Positions 54,476-63,549 of a DNA stretch of 64,000 nt are shown piece by piece. Position 1 is the stretch's first letter; each line of letters begins with the position of its first letter. The notes under the pieces were generated by a model. It saw nothing but the letters and a program-made list of their open reading frames with translations. It was not told where the DNA came from and made no database searches. The position numbers and the translations under genes were made by a program. Location: positions 365,501 through 429,500 of the forward strand of contig NZ_NKJI01000001.1 of NCBI RefSeq assembly GCF_002277815.1, read 5' to 3'. This stretch comes from Pseudomonas sp. ERMR1:02 (GTDB taxonomy: Bacteria > Pseudomonadota > Gammaproteobacteria > Pseudomonadales > Pseudomonadaceae).

Positions 54476-55228
54476 TCACTGGGTAAGGTTAGAAGTGCTC
54501 TGCCCCACCGCCAACCCCGATCGAATCGCCGCCAGCGCCGCCTGGTAATAAGCCTTGCCCTCGGCCGACTCGGCAAAGGTGGCGAACTCTTCCAGTTCTT
54601 CATCCGACAGGTCGCGATAGACATACAGCAAGGTGTTGTTCAGGTCGCTGCCGATCTGGTCCATCAAACGTTGACGCTGTCCGTTCAACATGCCTTGGGC
54701 CTGGCCCGCACCGAGCAGGCCGGGGATCATCGAGCTCAGGCTGTCGGCGGCGACACCGGCAATCGCCAGGCTGACTTCTGCGCCGGCCTCGCGTGCAGGC
54801 AGGGCCTGGGCCAGGTGGCCGATAATCAACAGACGGCTGTCGCTGGCCTGCATCTTCGGCAAGCCCTTGGCGTTTTTCGCCAGTTGATCACGACGGGTCG
54901 CGAGCAATTCGGCGGCGACGATTTTCTTGCCCAGCGGGGATTGAAAGAACGTCAGTGCAGGCTTCGGATCGGCGAGGTTCTTGCGCAATTGTGCTTCGGC
55001 GCGCTGGTCGACAGCCTTGGGGTCAAAACGCTGATTGCTGTTACTGACCAACGCCTTGAATACCGCCGGTGGCAGGCTGCTTTGGTAGCGTTGCTGCGCG
55101 GCCGAGAGGGCATCGCTGAAATGCGCGCGTTGTTCTGGCCAGCCTGCGACCTTGTACAACTGGTCGTGGCCGTCTGCCCAGGCGGGCAATACGCAGAACA
55201 TCAGCAGGGAGAAAAGCAAACGGCCCAT
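54476..55228 (-). CDS. DUF2059 domain-containing exported protein
   Basis: A 250-aa protein with signal peptide (MGRLLFSLLMFCVLPAWA) and a helical DUF2059-like C-terminus (LLYVYRDLSDEELEEFATFAESAEGKAYYQA near 205). The domain is common in periplasmic proteins and has no known function. The start is chosen for the AGGAG site and signal peptide. Divergent from the oxygenase gene. Confidence 0.82.
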   Translation of the reverse strand: MGRLLFSLLMFCVLPAWADGHDQLYKVAGWPEQRAHFSDALSAAQQRYQSSLPPAVFKALVSNSNQRFDPKAVDQRAEAQLRKNLADPKPALTFFQSPLGKKIVAAELLATRRDQLAKNAKGLPKMQASDSRLLIIGHLAQALPAREAGAEVSLAIAGVAADSLSSMIPGLLGAGQAQGMLNGQRQRLMDQIGSDLNNTLLYVYRDLSDEELEEFATFAESAEGKAYYQAALAAIRSGLAVGQSTSNLTQ

Positions 55229-55336
55229 AGGGACTCCTGTCAGCAGGCGACTATTCTCCGTGCGGCATACAGTCTTGTCGAGAATTCGTATCAACCCGCT
55301 GCGTGGCTCTGTCGGATTTTCAGGCGCAGGAATACT

Positions 55337-55980
55337 ATGCGCGCCATGCAAATACCTTCTGATCACCCGCTGCTGTTACGAATCGTCGATGACCTGGCTG
55401 CAAACGGCTGGTCGCAGCAGAATATTTTCCTGCCTCTGGATTTGACCCGAGCGCTGGCGGCCGAGTGCCGTAAACGTGCCGCCGATGGCGAACTCGCCCC
55501 GGCAGCGGTGGGGCGTGGGCCTGGCTCGGAGATTCGCGAAGGGATTCGCGGCGATCATATCCAGTGGATCGAACCCGGTCAGGCCGAGGCATGCGACAGC
55601 TATCTTCGGTTGATGGACAGTCTGCGCGAGGCGATGAATCGCGATCTGTTTCTGGGTCTGGAGGATTTTGAAAGCCATTTCGCGATGTACCCGCCCGGTG
55701 CTTTCTATCTCAAGCACGTCGACCGTTTTCGCGACGACGACCGGCGCATGGTGTCCGCGGTGGTTTATCTCAATGACGCTTGGCTTCCCGAGCACGGCGG
55801 TCAGTTGCGCATGTACCTGGATGAAGGCGCGCAATACGATACGCAATACGATGTAGTGCCGACCGGTGGATGCCTGGTGGTGTTCCTGTCCGGTGAAGTC
55901 CCCATGAAGTCCTGCCCGCGACCCGTGAACGCCTGTCGTTGACCGGCTGGTTCCGGCGTCGGGGTAACGAGCCGTTCTGA
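55337..55980 (+). pseudogene. 2-oxoglutarate/Fe(II) oxygenase family protein, apparent C-terminal frameshift
   Basis: Resembles SM-20/PHD-type hydroxylases (MQIPSDHPLLLRIVDDL start; AGGAA precedes the ATG at 55337). FYLKHVDRF gives the HxD iron ligands near residue 130 and VSAVVYLNDAWLPEHGGQLRMYL is the DSBH core. In the C run 55900-55903 one base is missing: VFLSGEVP should continue HEVLPATRERLSLTGWFRRRGNE, supplying the distal His ligand and the 2-oxoglutarate Arg. As written the enzyme would lose both. With one C added it is 214 aa. Likely a sequencing error. Confidence 0.85.
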
Positions 55981-55982
55981 TC

Positions 55983-56468
55983 ATGCAGAAGATTCTGGTA
56001 AGCCGCTGCCTGCTGGGTCACCGCGTACGCTACGACGGCGGCGCCAGCGGACCGTTCGATCAGCTTCAGGTGTGGCTCGACGAAGGTCGGATCGTGCCGT
56101 TGTGCCCGGAAGTTGCTGGAGGTTTACCCACGCCTCGGGCGGCCGCGGAGATTCCGGGTGGTCAGGGCGCGCAGGTGCTGGACGGTCAGGCATCGGTGAT
56201 CACTACCGAGGGCTTCGATGTCAGCGCGCAGTTTCTGTCGGGGGCTTATCAAGCGCTCGAGCTGGTGCAAAAGCACGGCATCCGCATTGCCGTACTCAAG
56301 GCCAACAGCCCGTCGTGCGGAAATCTGCTGACCTATGACGGGACGTTCAGCGGGGTGAAGGTCAGTGGCGAAGGGGTGACGGCGGCGTTGCTCAAGCGTA
56401 ATGGGGTATTGGTGTTCAGTGAGCTGGAGTTGGCTGAAGCGGCGCAGGCTTTGGCAACGCTGAACTAA
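55983..56468 (+). CDS. DUF523 domain-containing protein
   Basis: A 161-aa protein with the DUF523 signature: ILVSRCLLGHRVRYDGG at the start, PLCPEVAGGLPTPRAAAEI near 42 and VLKANSPSCGNLLTYDGTF near 105. Conserved cysteines (C9, C41, C113) suggest metal or Fe-S binding. Function unknown. Directly follows the oxygenase (2 bp), so probably co-transcribed. Confidence 0.9.
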   Translation: MQKILVSRCLLGHRVRYDGGASGPFDQLQVWLDEGRIVPLCPEVAGGLPTPRAAAEIPGGQGAQVLDGQASVITTEGFDVSAQFLSGAYQALELVQKHGIRIAVLKANSPSCGNLLTYDGTFSGVKVSGEGVTAALLKRNGVLVFSELELAEAAQALATLN

Positions 56469-56484
56469 GCCCAACATCAATCCA

Positions 56485-56574
56485 TGTAGGAGCTGGCTTG
56501 CCAGCGAAGGCGATCTTCCAGCCAACATTTTCATCGACTGTGACGGCCTCTTCGCTGGCAAGCCAGCTCCTACA
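56485..56574. repeat. REPIN, GCTGGC type
   Basis: TGTAGGAGCTGGCTTGCCAGC is mirrored by GCTGGCAAGCCAGCTCCTACA. Confidence 0.9.
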
Positions 56575-56576
56575 GG

Positions 56577-57161
56577 TCACTGTTTCGGCATCACACCCGA
56601 TTCCTCCCCAAACCATTTTTCCTCCAGCGCCTGGAGTCGGCCATCCGCCTTGATCCGCTGCAACGCGTTTTCCAGGCTGGCATGAAACGCCGGGTTTCCC
56701 TTCTGAAACGGAATCGCCAGGTTCACCGGCGAACTGGCTTTCGGCTTGTTTTCTGTCAGCGATTGCACCAGCAGCATCGACTGCGGCTCGTCCTTCTGCG
56801 CGATCAACTGCACGCCAGTGCGGATGTAAGGTTCGCTGAAGTCGAACCGATCCTTGAGCGCCGGGGTCTCTGTTATGTGATTGATGGCGATGTCGTACTT
56901 GCCGCTTTCAACGCCGGTCAACAGATCGTTGGAGTCGGTGACGACAAAGTCAGCGCGCACATCCAGTTCGTTGGCCAGCATTTGACCCAATTCGACTTCG
57001 AAGCCTTCAAGTGTGTCGTCTTTCTTGAAATTGAAGGGGGGTGTATTAGCCTCAATAGCAATGCGCAATTCGCCGCGGTCGTTTACGTCGTCAATCAGTT
57101 CGGCATGAGCCAAGGGGCTCAAAAGGGGTAGCAGGCAGATCAGGCCAGGCAAAAAACGCAT
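56577..57161 (-). CDS. Amino-acid-type ABC periplasmic binding protein, internally shortened
   Basis: A 194-aa SBP_bac_3 protein with signal peptide (MRFLPGLICLLPLLSPLAHA). Lobe I is normal: ELRIAIEANTPPFNFKKDDTLEGFEVELGQML and KYDIAINHITETPALKDRFDFSEPY. After GVQLIAQKDEPQ the sequence jumps to the C-terminal end (FQKGNPAFHASLENALQRIKADG...EEKWFG), so about 50-60 residues of lobe II are missing compared with the usual 250. AAGGAG lies 5 bp upstream of the ATG. It may be nonfunctional or a reduced variant. Confidence 0.8.
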   Translation of the reverse strand: MRFLPGLICLLPLLSPLAHAELIDDVNDRGELRIAIEANTPPFNFKKDDTLEGFEVELGQMLANELDVRADFVVTDSNDLLTGVESGKYDIAINHITETPALKDRFDFSEPYIRTGVQLIAQKDEPQSMLLVQSLTENKPKASSPVNLAIPFQKGNPAFHASLENALQRIKADGRLQALEEKWFGEESGVMPKQ

Positions 57162-57295
57162 GGTCACTCCTTGAATTCATTATCGCGACGCTCTGGTTCA
57201 GGCTCGCTTTGCTATGGTTGTCGAGTGCCTTCGACAACGATTGACCATGAAGTTGTGTTGGTCACGCGGATTTTACGGAAAAACTGGAGAAGAGA

Positions 57296-57721
57296 ATGAA
57301 AACCTTTATGTCACGTGCTGCTTTGGCTGGCTTGCTGATGGGTGTTTCAGTGCTGGCCAGTGCGGCCACGCCAGCGCCAGCGGGCGCTGAAGTGTCCATC
57401 GTTTCTCCCGCGGACGGTGCCACGGTTCCGCAGACTGTCGTCGTCAAGTTTGCTGTCGAGAACATCGCGCTGGCGCCGGCGGGCGATGTGACCAAGAACA
57501 CCGGACACCATCACTTACTGATTGATGTCAACAAGCTGCCGGCGGCCGGTCAGGCGATTCCGAACGATGCCAATCACTTGCACTTCGGCAAGGCGCAGAC
57601 CCAGGCTGAGGTAAAGCTGACGCCCGGCAAGCACACCTTGCAACTTGAGCTGGGCGATAGCAACCACATGCCGTTCGATCCGCCGATTGTCTCGGAAAAG
57701 ATCACCGTCAATGTGAAATAA
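57296..57721 (+). CDS. DUF4399 domain-containing exported protein
   Basis: A 141-aa protein with signal peptide (MKTFMSRAALAGLLMGVSVL..., cleavage near ASA-A). The mature part has VSIVSPADGATVPQTVVVKF and the His-rich KNTGHHHLLIDVNKLP, ANHLHFGKAQTQ, typical DUF4399. The histidines suggest metal binding. Function unknown. Followed by a strong terminator. Confidence 0.9.
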   Translation: MKTFMSRAALAGLLMGVSVLASAATPAPAGAEVSIVSPADGATVPQTVVVKFAVENIALAPAGDVTKNTGHHHLLIDVNKLPAAGQAIPNDANHLHFGKAQTQAEVKLTPGKHTLQLELGDSNHMPFDPPIVSEKITVNVK

Positions 57722-57755
57722 AAAAAGGGAGCCCTTTGGAGGGGCTCCCTTTTTT
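57722..57755. terminator. Bidirectional terminator after the DUF4399 gene
   Basis: AAAAAAGGGAGCCC faces GGGCTCCCTTTTTT across a short loop. Confidence 0.9.
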
Positions 57756-57816
57756 CACAGCGCTGGACGCCAATAATGACGTGTGCAGTCTGAGTGCTCG
57801 TGTTGTCCGCACGTTT

Positions 57817-57842
57817 TTCGCGAGCAGAGCTCGCTCCTACAG
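57817..57842. repeat. Solitary REP unit
   Basis: TTCGCGAGCAGAGCTCGCTC continuing CTACAG: a single half-element without a partner, just before the serA stop. Confidence 0.75.
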
Positions 57843-57848
57843 CTGCTC

Positions 57849-59078
57849 TTAGAACAATACGCGGCTACGGATAGTGCCGTTGACGTGCTGCAGCTTCTCT
57901 TGCGCCAGTTCCGAGTACTCGGCGTCCACGTCGATAACCACGTAGCCGACTTTCTCGTTGGTCTGCAGGAACTGACCGGAAATGTTGATGCCGTTTTCGG
58001 CGAAGACCTTGTTGATCTCGCTCAGCACGCCCGGGATGTTCTCGTGGATGTGCAGCAGGCGGTGCTTGCCAGGGTGAGCCGGCAGGGCCACTTCCGGGAA
58101 GTTCACGGACGATACCGATGTACCGTTGTCGCTGTACTTGACCAGTTTTTCCGCCACTTCCAGTCCGATGTTGGCCTGCGCCTCAGCGGTGGATCCACCG
58201 ATGTGCGGGGTCAGGATTACGTTGTCCAGGCCGCGCAGCGGGCTTTCGAACTCTTCGTCGTTGGAGCGCGGCTCCACCGGGAATACGTCGATGGCGGCGC
58301 CGATCAGGTGCTTGTCCTTGATCGCATCGGCCAGGTGGTCCAGCTCGACCACGGTGCCGCGCGCAGCGTTGATCAGGATGCCGCCCTTTTTGATGGCGCG
58401 GATTTCCTTCTCGCCCATCATCCACTGGGTGGCAGCGGTTTCTGGAACGTGCAGGGTCACGATGTCGGACATACCCAACAGTTCGTGCAGGTTGCCGACC
58501 TGAGTGGCGTTACCCAGTGGCAGCTTGGTCACGGTGTCGTAGAAGTAAACCTGCATGCCCAGGCCTTCAGCGAGAACCGACAGTTGAGTACCGATCGAAC
58601 CGTAACCGACGATGCCCAGCTTCTTGCCACGGATTTCGAAGGAGTTGGCTGCGCTCTTGATCCAGCCACCACGGTGGCAGGAAGCGTTCTTCTCAGGGAT
58701 GCCGCGCAACAACAGGATCGCTTCGGCCAGTACCAGCTCGGCAACGGAGCGGGTGTTGGAGTACGGTGCGTTGAACACGGCGATACCGCGCTCGCGAGCC
58801 GCGTCCAGGTCAACCTGGTTGGTGCCGATGCAGAAACAACCGACAGCGACCAGTTTCTTCGCGTGATCGAAGATCTCTTCGGTCAGTTGAGTACGGGAGC
58901 GAATGCCGATGAAGTGAGCATCAGCGATCTTTTCCTTGAGCTGGGCTTCCGGCAGAGAACCTGTGAGGTACTCGATGCTGGTGTAGCCCGCCGCCTTGAG
59001 GACGTCGACAGCCGATTGGTGGACGCCTTCGAGAAGAAGGAACTTGATCTTGCTCTTATCGAGAGAAGTCTTGCTCAT
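57849..59078 (-). CDS. serA: D-3-phosphoglycerate dehydrogenase
   Basis: A 409-aa first enzyme of serine synthesis. NAD-binding motif GKKLGIVGYGSIGTQLSVLAEGLGM near 150-175, substrate Arg in GGILINAARGTVVE near 240, catalytic Glu/His in VFPVEPRSNDEEF and ILTPHIGGSTAEAQ near 290. A C-terminal ACT domain (about 335-409) with HENIPGVLSEINKVFAENGINI gives serine feedback. The enzyme also reduces 2-oxoglutarate to D-2-hydroxyglutarate in Pseudomonas; its divergent neighbour reverses this. Confidence 0.96.
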   Translation of the reverse strand: MSKTSLDKSKIKFLLLEGVHQSAVDVLKAAGYTSIEYLTGSLPEAQLKEKIADAHFIGIRSRTQLTEEIFDHAKKLVAVGCFCIGTNQVDLDAARERGIAVFNAPYSNTRSVAELVLAEAILLLRGIPEKNASCHRGGWIKSAANSFEIRGKKLGIVGYGSIGTQLSVLAEGLGMQVYFYDTVTKLPLGNATQVGNLHELLGMSDIVTLHVPETAATQWMMGEKEIRAIKKGGILINAARGTVVELDHLADAIKDKHLIGAAIDVFPVEPRSNDEEFESPLRGLDNVILTPHIGGSTAEAQANIGLEVAEKLVKYSDNGTSVSSVNFPEVALPAHPGKHRLLHIHENIPGVLSEINKVFAENGINISGQFLQTNEKVGYVVIDVDAEYSELAQEKLQHVNGTIRSRVLF

Positions 59079-59282
59079 CTGCGTAAACCTGTATCCCGGA
59101 GAAAAATGGCAGGAAATGGTCAACAGATGCTGACCCTGACGGCAACTAATCCGTCGCCGCAGAACAGCCGTTGGGCACTATGCTGCGGGGTCGGTATGCT
59201 AGCATATGCGCCCCGCTAAACACTCATTCCTGCGACGTGAAGCGTTCTCAGGATGACCATGAATTGTTCGAGAGTTCTGTCG

Positions 59283-60677
59283 ATGACCAATCCTGCCCTG
59301 ATTGATGAGCTGAAGACCCTGGTTGAGCCTGGCAAGGTGCTGACCGATGCCGACTCCCTGAATGCTTACGGTAAGGATTGGACCAAGCATTTTGCCCCGG
59401 CCCCGACCGCCATCGTGTTCCCGAAGACCACCGAACAGGTCCAGGCGATTGTCCTGTGGGCCAATAAACACAAGGTGGCGCTGGTGCCGTCCGGCGGTCG
59501 TACCGGGCTTTCCGCCGCTGCAGTGGCGGCTAATGGTGAAGTAGTCGTTTCCTTCGATTACATGAACCAGATCCTCGACGTGAACCTCACCGACCGCACT
59601 GCCGTTTGTCAGCCGGGCGTTGTCACCGAGCATTTGCAGAACGTGGCCGAAGAAAAGGGCCTGTACTACCCGGTGGACTTCGCTTCCGCAGGTTCGAGTC
59701 AGATTGGCGGCAATATCGGCACCAATGCCGGCGGGATCAAGGTGATTCGCTACGGCATGACCCGTAACTGGGTTGCCGGCATGAAAGTGGTCACCGGCAA
59801 GGGCGACGTGCTTGAGCTGAACCGCGACCTGATCAAGAACGCGACTGGTTACGACATGCGTCAGCTGTTCATCGGCGCCGAAGGCACCCTCGGCTTTGTG
59901 GTCGAGGCGACCATGCGCCTGGATCGCGCACCGAAAAATCTCACCGCGATGGTCCTCGGCACCGCTGATTTCGATTCGATAATGCCAGTTCTGCATGCGT
60001 TCCAGAGCAAGCTCGACCTGACTGCATTTGAGTTTTTCTCCGACAAGGCCCTGGCCAAAATCATGGCACGCGGCGACGTGCCGGCACCGTTCGAGACCGA
60101 TTGCCCGTTCTACGCCCTGCTTGAATTCGAGGCGACTACCGAAGAAGTGGCCAACCACGCGTTGGAAACCTTCGAACACTGCGTGGAGCAGGGCTGGGTG
60201 CTTGACGGCGTGATGAGCCAGAGCGAGACCCAGCTGCAGAATCTGTGGAAACTGCGCGAATACATTTCCGAAACCATTTCCCACTGGACGCCGTACAAGA
60301 ACGACATCTCGGTCACCGTGTCGAAAGTCCCGGCTTTCCTGAAGGAAATCGACGCGATTGTCGGCGAGCACTACCCGGATTTCGAGATTGTCTGGTTCGG
60401 CCACATCGGCGACGGCAACCTGCACTTGAACATCCTCAAGCCGGATAACCTGAGCAAGGACGAGTTCTTCGCCAAGTGCGCCACCGTCAACAAGTGGGTG
60501 TTCGAAACGGTCGAGAAGTACAACGGATCGATCTCCGCGGAGCACGGCGTTGGCATGACCAAGCGTGATTACTTGACCTACAGCCGATCCCCGGTTGAGA
60601 TCGAGTACATGAAAGCCGTCAAAGCGGTGTTCGACCCGAACGGCATCATGAACCCGGGCAAGATTTTCGCTGTTTGA
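59283..60677 (+). CDS. FAD-linked D-2-hydroxyglutarate dehydrogenase
   Basis: A 464-aa vanillyl-alcohol-oxidase/GlcD-type flavoprotein: KTTEQVQAIVLWANKHKVALVPSGGRTGLSAAA near 40-75, SAGSSQIGGNIGTNAGGIKVIRYG near 140-165 and C-terminal zinc/substrate histidines in WFGHIGDGNLHLNI near 378 plus SAEHGVGMTKRDYL near 420. Adjacent to serA, it matches the D2HGDH that recycles D-2-hydroxyglutarate to 2-oxoglutarate and drives the SerA reaction. Other FAD-linked oxidases (D-lactate) are possible but less likely. Confidence 0.88.
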   Translation: MTNPALIDELKTLVEPGKVLTDADSLNAYGKDWTKHFAPAPTAIVFPKTTEQVQAIVLWANKHKVALVPSGGRTGLSAAAVAANGEVVVSFDYMNQILDVNLTDRTAVCQPGVVTEHLQNVAEEKGLYYPVDFASAGSSQIGGNIGTNAGGIKVIRYGMTRNWVAGMKVVTGKGDVLELNRDLIKNATGYDMRQLFIGAEGTLGFVVEATMRLDRAPKNLTAMVLGTADFDSIMPVLHAFQSKLDLTAFEFFSDKALAKIMARGDVPAPFETDCPFYALLEFEATTEEVANHALETFEHCVEQGWVLDGVMSQSETQLQNLWKLREYISETISHWTPYKNDISVTVSKVPAFLKEIDAIVGEHYPDFEIVWFGHIGDGNLHLNILKPDNLSKDEFFAKCATVNKWVFETVEKYNGSISAEHGVGMTKRDYLTYSRSPVEIEYMKAVKAVFDPNGIMNPGKIFAV

Positions 60678-60714
60678 CTTTCGAACTTAAGTGCTACGAA
60701 CCAGGAGACGGTCA

Positions 60715-61380
60715 ATGAGCTATCAGCACCAGTATGTCGACGGTACGCGTATTCACTTCCCGCTAGGGAAAGTGGTGTGCATTGGCCGTAACTACGCCGA
60801 ACACGCCAAGGAACTGGACAATCCGGTACCTACCGAGCCGCTGCTGTTCATCAAGCCGGGCAGTTGTGTCGTGCCGCTGGAAGGTGGTTTCAGCATTCCG
60901 ACCGAGCGTGGCTCGGTGCATTACGAAGCGGAAATTGCGGTACTGATCGGCAAGCCATTGTCGACCAAACCAAGCCGTGAGGAAGTGCTCGACGCCATCT
61001 CCGGTTTCGCCCCAGCCTTGGACCTGACCCTGCGTGACAAGCAGGCCGAACTGAAATCCAAGGGCCTGCCCTGGGAAATCGCCAAGTCCTTCGACGGTGC
61101 GGCAGTGATAGCTCCGTTTGTGTCCCCCAGCACTTTCGCCGACCTGACTGACATCGGCATCCGCCTGACCATCAACGGCGAAGTCCGCCAGGATGGCAAC
61201 AGTAGCGCCATGCTCAATCCGATCGTACCGATGATCCAGCACATGGCCGGCTGCTTCTCGTTGCAGGCCGGTGACGTGATTCTGACTGGCACGCCGGTGG
61301 GTGTTGGTCCGTTGAATGTCGGTGATGAGATTTTCCTGGAGCTGCCGGGCGCGAGCAGTTTCACCAGCAGCGTCCGCTAA
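60715..61380 (+). CDS. Fumarylacetoacetate hydrolase family protein
   Basis: A 221-aa single-domain FAH protein. VVCIGRNYAEHAKELDNPVPTEP near 20, FIKPGSCVVPLEG, metal Glu residues in SVHYEAEIAVLIGKP near 70, and GTPVGVGPLNVGDEIFLEL at the C-terminus. Homologues include acylpyruvases (YcgM/FAHD1). Start chosen at MSYQHQYVDG with CAGGAG upstream. It is 37 bp after the dehydrogenase gene and likely in its operon. Confidence 0.9.
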   Translation: MSYQHQYVDGTRIHFPLGKVVCIGRNYAEHAKELDNPVPTEPLLFIKPGSCVVPLEGGFSIPTERGSVHYEAEIAVLIGKPLSTKPSREEVLDAISGFAPALDLTLRDKQAELKSKGLPWEIAKSFDGAAVIAPFVSPSTFADLTDIGIRLTINGEVRQDGNSSAMLNPIVPMIQHMAGCFSLQAGDVILTGTPVGVGPLNVGDEIFLELPGASSFTSSVR

Positions 61381-61395
61381 GCCCGCATACAGCTT

Positions 61396-61487
61396 CTGTA
61401 GGAGCTGGCTTGCCAGCGAAGAGGTCATAACATTCAGCATTTTTGTTGGCTGTTACACCGCTTTCGCTGGCAAGCCAGCTCCTACAG
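61396..61487. repeat. REPIN, GCTGGC type
   Basis: CTGTAGGAGCTGGCTTGCCAGC is mirrored by GCTGGCAAGCCAGCTCCTACAG. Confidence 0.9.
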
Positions 61488-61537
61488 GTGCCTGAGCCTG
61501 TCCTGTTTTTGCTGTTACCCATAGCCTGAATTTCTGG

Positions 61538-62473
61538 ATGCATTCGCCGATGTCCACCCAACCGCTCTCCACGCTCAAATCCGCTAACCGCACGCGCTTC
61601 GCCCTACGTTGGTATGTCTGGCTTTTGCTGGTCGCCGCCGTGTACGGCCTCGCCTTTGCCATGCATTGGGACGATCGTGGCGTGCTTTGGGTGAAGGAGC
61701 GCTTTGTAAGTGCTGCCGAGCGTCAGGCGAGTATCTGGCTGCCGGATTATCACGCGGTGATCGATGCCAAGCCGCTGACAGGCATGGAAAAAGACGAGGC
61801 ATCGGATCTGACCTACGATCCTCAGAGCAAAACCCTGTTTTCCGTCATGGGCAAAAACCCGTTTCTCGTCGAGCTGTCCTTGCAGGGTGATGTGCTGCGC
61901 AAGATGCCTCTGGTGGGCTGGAGCAACCCTGAAGGTGTCACCGTGTTGGGTAATGGTCTGCTGGCGATTGTCGATGAGCGCGATCACCTGATCACTATCG
62001 TCAAGGTCGATGCCGAAACCCGCGAACTCAACATCGGCAATTTCCCCCAATATGATCTCGGCCCTTCGAAAGACCAGAACAAGGCGTTCGAAGCCATCGT
62101 CTGGGACTCGCACAATCAACAGCTGCTGCTGGGTGAGGAGCGTCCACCGGCGCTGTTTACCTGGAAGAGTGACGGCAAGGTCCTTAGCGGTGACAAGCTC
62201 AAACTGGCCAGTCATGCACTGGACGTCCGTAACCTGTCGGCCCTTGCCATCGATCCACGGACTGGGCACATGCTGGTGCTGTCCGCCGACTCCCACCTGT
62301 TGCTGGAGCTGGACAAGAAGGGCGAGCAAGTCAGTTTCATCGCCTTGCTGAGCGGCTTCCATGGTCTGAAAAAGACTATTCCCCGCGCTGAAGGCGTGGC
62401 CATGGATGAGGCTGGCACGCTGTACATGGTGAGCGAGCCGAACCTGTTCTATCGCTTCGAAAAACAGAAGTAA
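61538..62473 (+). CDS. SdiA-regulated (YjiK-like) domain protein, first copy
   Basis: A 311-aa protein with an N-terminal membrane anchor (WYVWLLLVAAVYGLAFAM, about 27-45) and a beta-propeller-like SdiA-regulated domain: DEASDLTYDPQSKTLFSVMGKNP, GDVLRKMPLVGWSNPEGVTVLGNG and the C-terminal ITIPRAEGVAMDEAGTLYMVSEPNLFYRF-like end. Family function is unknown. ATG at 61538 or 61550 are both possible. A paralogue follows 34 bp later. Confidence 0.88.
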   Translation: MHSPMSTQPLSTLKSANRTRFALRWYVWLLLVAAVYGLAFAMHWDDRGVLWVKERFVSAAERQASIWLPDYHAVIDAKPLTGMEKDEASDLTYDPQSKTLFSVMGKNPFLVELSLQGDVLRKMPLVGWSNPEGVTVLGNGLLAIVDERDHLITIVKVDAETRELNIGNFPQYDLGPSKDQNKAFEAIVWDSHNQQLLLGEERPPALFTWKSDGKVLSGDKLKLASHALDVRNLSALAIDPRTGHMLVLSADSHLLLELDKKGEQVSFIALLSGFHGLKKTIPRAEGVAMDEAGTLYMVSEPNLFYRFEKQK

Positions 62474-62507
62474 TCACTGCGATCCCTGTTGATTCCGAGC
62501 CTGCCCA

Positions 62508-63425
62508 ATGCGTCGATTTGCCCGCCCCAAAGCCCTGATTTTCATCGTGTCGATGATTGCGCTGGTCGTGTTGGTCGCAATTGGTCAGTATCTGCGCCTA
62601 TTCGAGCGAGCCTGGTTCAATCTGTACACCCTCTGGCAGCCGATGAATATCCAATCCATTGGCCTGGATCAGTATCGGGTGGTGGTGGAGGGGCAAGTCA
62701 TCGAGGGATTGAGCAGCGATGTTTCAGCACTGACCTACGATCCGGTGCGCAAAAGCCTGTTCACTGTGACCAACAAGAACTCCGAGCTGATCGAACTCTC
62801 CCTCGACGGCAAGATCTTGCGCCGCATTGCGCTGGTCGGTTTTGGCGACACGGAAGCTGTTGAGTTCATCAGTTCCGACACCTACGTGATCACCGACGAG
62901 TACCAGCAACGGCTGATCAAGATTCATCTGGAGCAGGGAACCACTTTCCTCGATGCAGCGGACGCCGAGCAGATGACGCTAGGCGTGCACTTGAACAGCA
63001 ACAAGGGATTTGAAGGCCTGGCTTACGATTCGGTGGGCAAGCGCCTGTTTGTCGCCAAGGAGCGCGACCCGATGCTGATCTACGAAGTGCACGGGTTCCC
63101 GCATTTCAATCCGGAAAAATCTTACGCGGTGCATGTCATCAACAATCCCAAGCGTGATGCCGGGATGTTCGTGCGCGATCTGTCGAGCCTGCAATATGAC
63201 GAACGCAGCGGCCACTTGATGGCGCTGTCCGACGAGTCGCGGCTGATTCTGGAGCTTGATGTGGACGGGCGACCACTGAGCACCATGTCGTTGAGCAAGG
63301 GGAGTCAGGGATTGCAAAAGACCGTGCCGCAGGCGGAAGGGATTGCCATGGACGACGACGGTACGATGTACCTGGTGAGCGAGCCGAATCTGTTTTACGT
63401 GTTCAAGAAACCGGCGCAACCCTAA
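62508..63425 (+). CDS. SdiA-regulated (YjiK-like) domain protein, second copy
   Basis: A 305-aa paralogue of the preceding gene: membrane anchor ALIFIVSMIALVVLVAIGQ (about 9-27), then SDVSALTYDPVRKSLFTVTNKN, RRIALVGFGDTEAVEFISSD and an ending VPQAEGIAMDDDGTMYLVSE then PNLFYVF. Clearly a tandem duplication with diverged sequence. Probably membrane-tethered with a periplasmic propeller; role unknown. Confidence 0.88.
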   Translation: MRRFARPKALIFIVSMIALVVLVAIGQYLRLFERAWFNLYTLWQPMNIQSIGLDQYRVVVEGQVIEGLSSDVSALTYDPVRKSLFTVTNKNSELIELSLDGKILRRIALVGFGDTEAVEFISSDTYVITDEYQQRLIKIHLEQGTTFLDAADAEQMTLGVHLNSNKGFEGLAYDSVGKRLFVAKERDPMLIYEVHGFPHFNPEKSYAVHVINNPKRDAGMFVRDLSSLQYDERSGHLMALSDESRLILELDVDGRPLSTMSLSKGSQGLQKTVPQAEGIAMDDDGTMYLVSEPNLFYVFKKPAQP

Positions 63426-63443
63426 CCAACACCGCAAAACCAA

Positions 63444-63537
63444 CTGTAGGAGCGAAGCTTGCTCGCGAAGAGGCCATAACAGTCAACATCTCTGTCGAAT
63501 GTTATGGCCTCTTCGCGAGCAAGCTTCGCTCCTACAG
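63444..63537. repeat. REPIN before rpiA
   Basis: CTGTAGGAGCGAAGCTTGCTC is mirrored by GAGCAAGCTTCGCTCCTACAG, lying between convergent genes. Confidence 0.9.
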
Positions 63538-63549
63538 GAGGCGCTGGGA

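Noticed and set aside
57783..59219. A 478-codon plus-strand frame
   Set aside because: Antisense shadow of serA.
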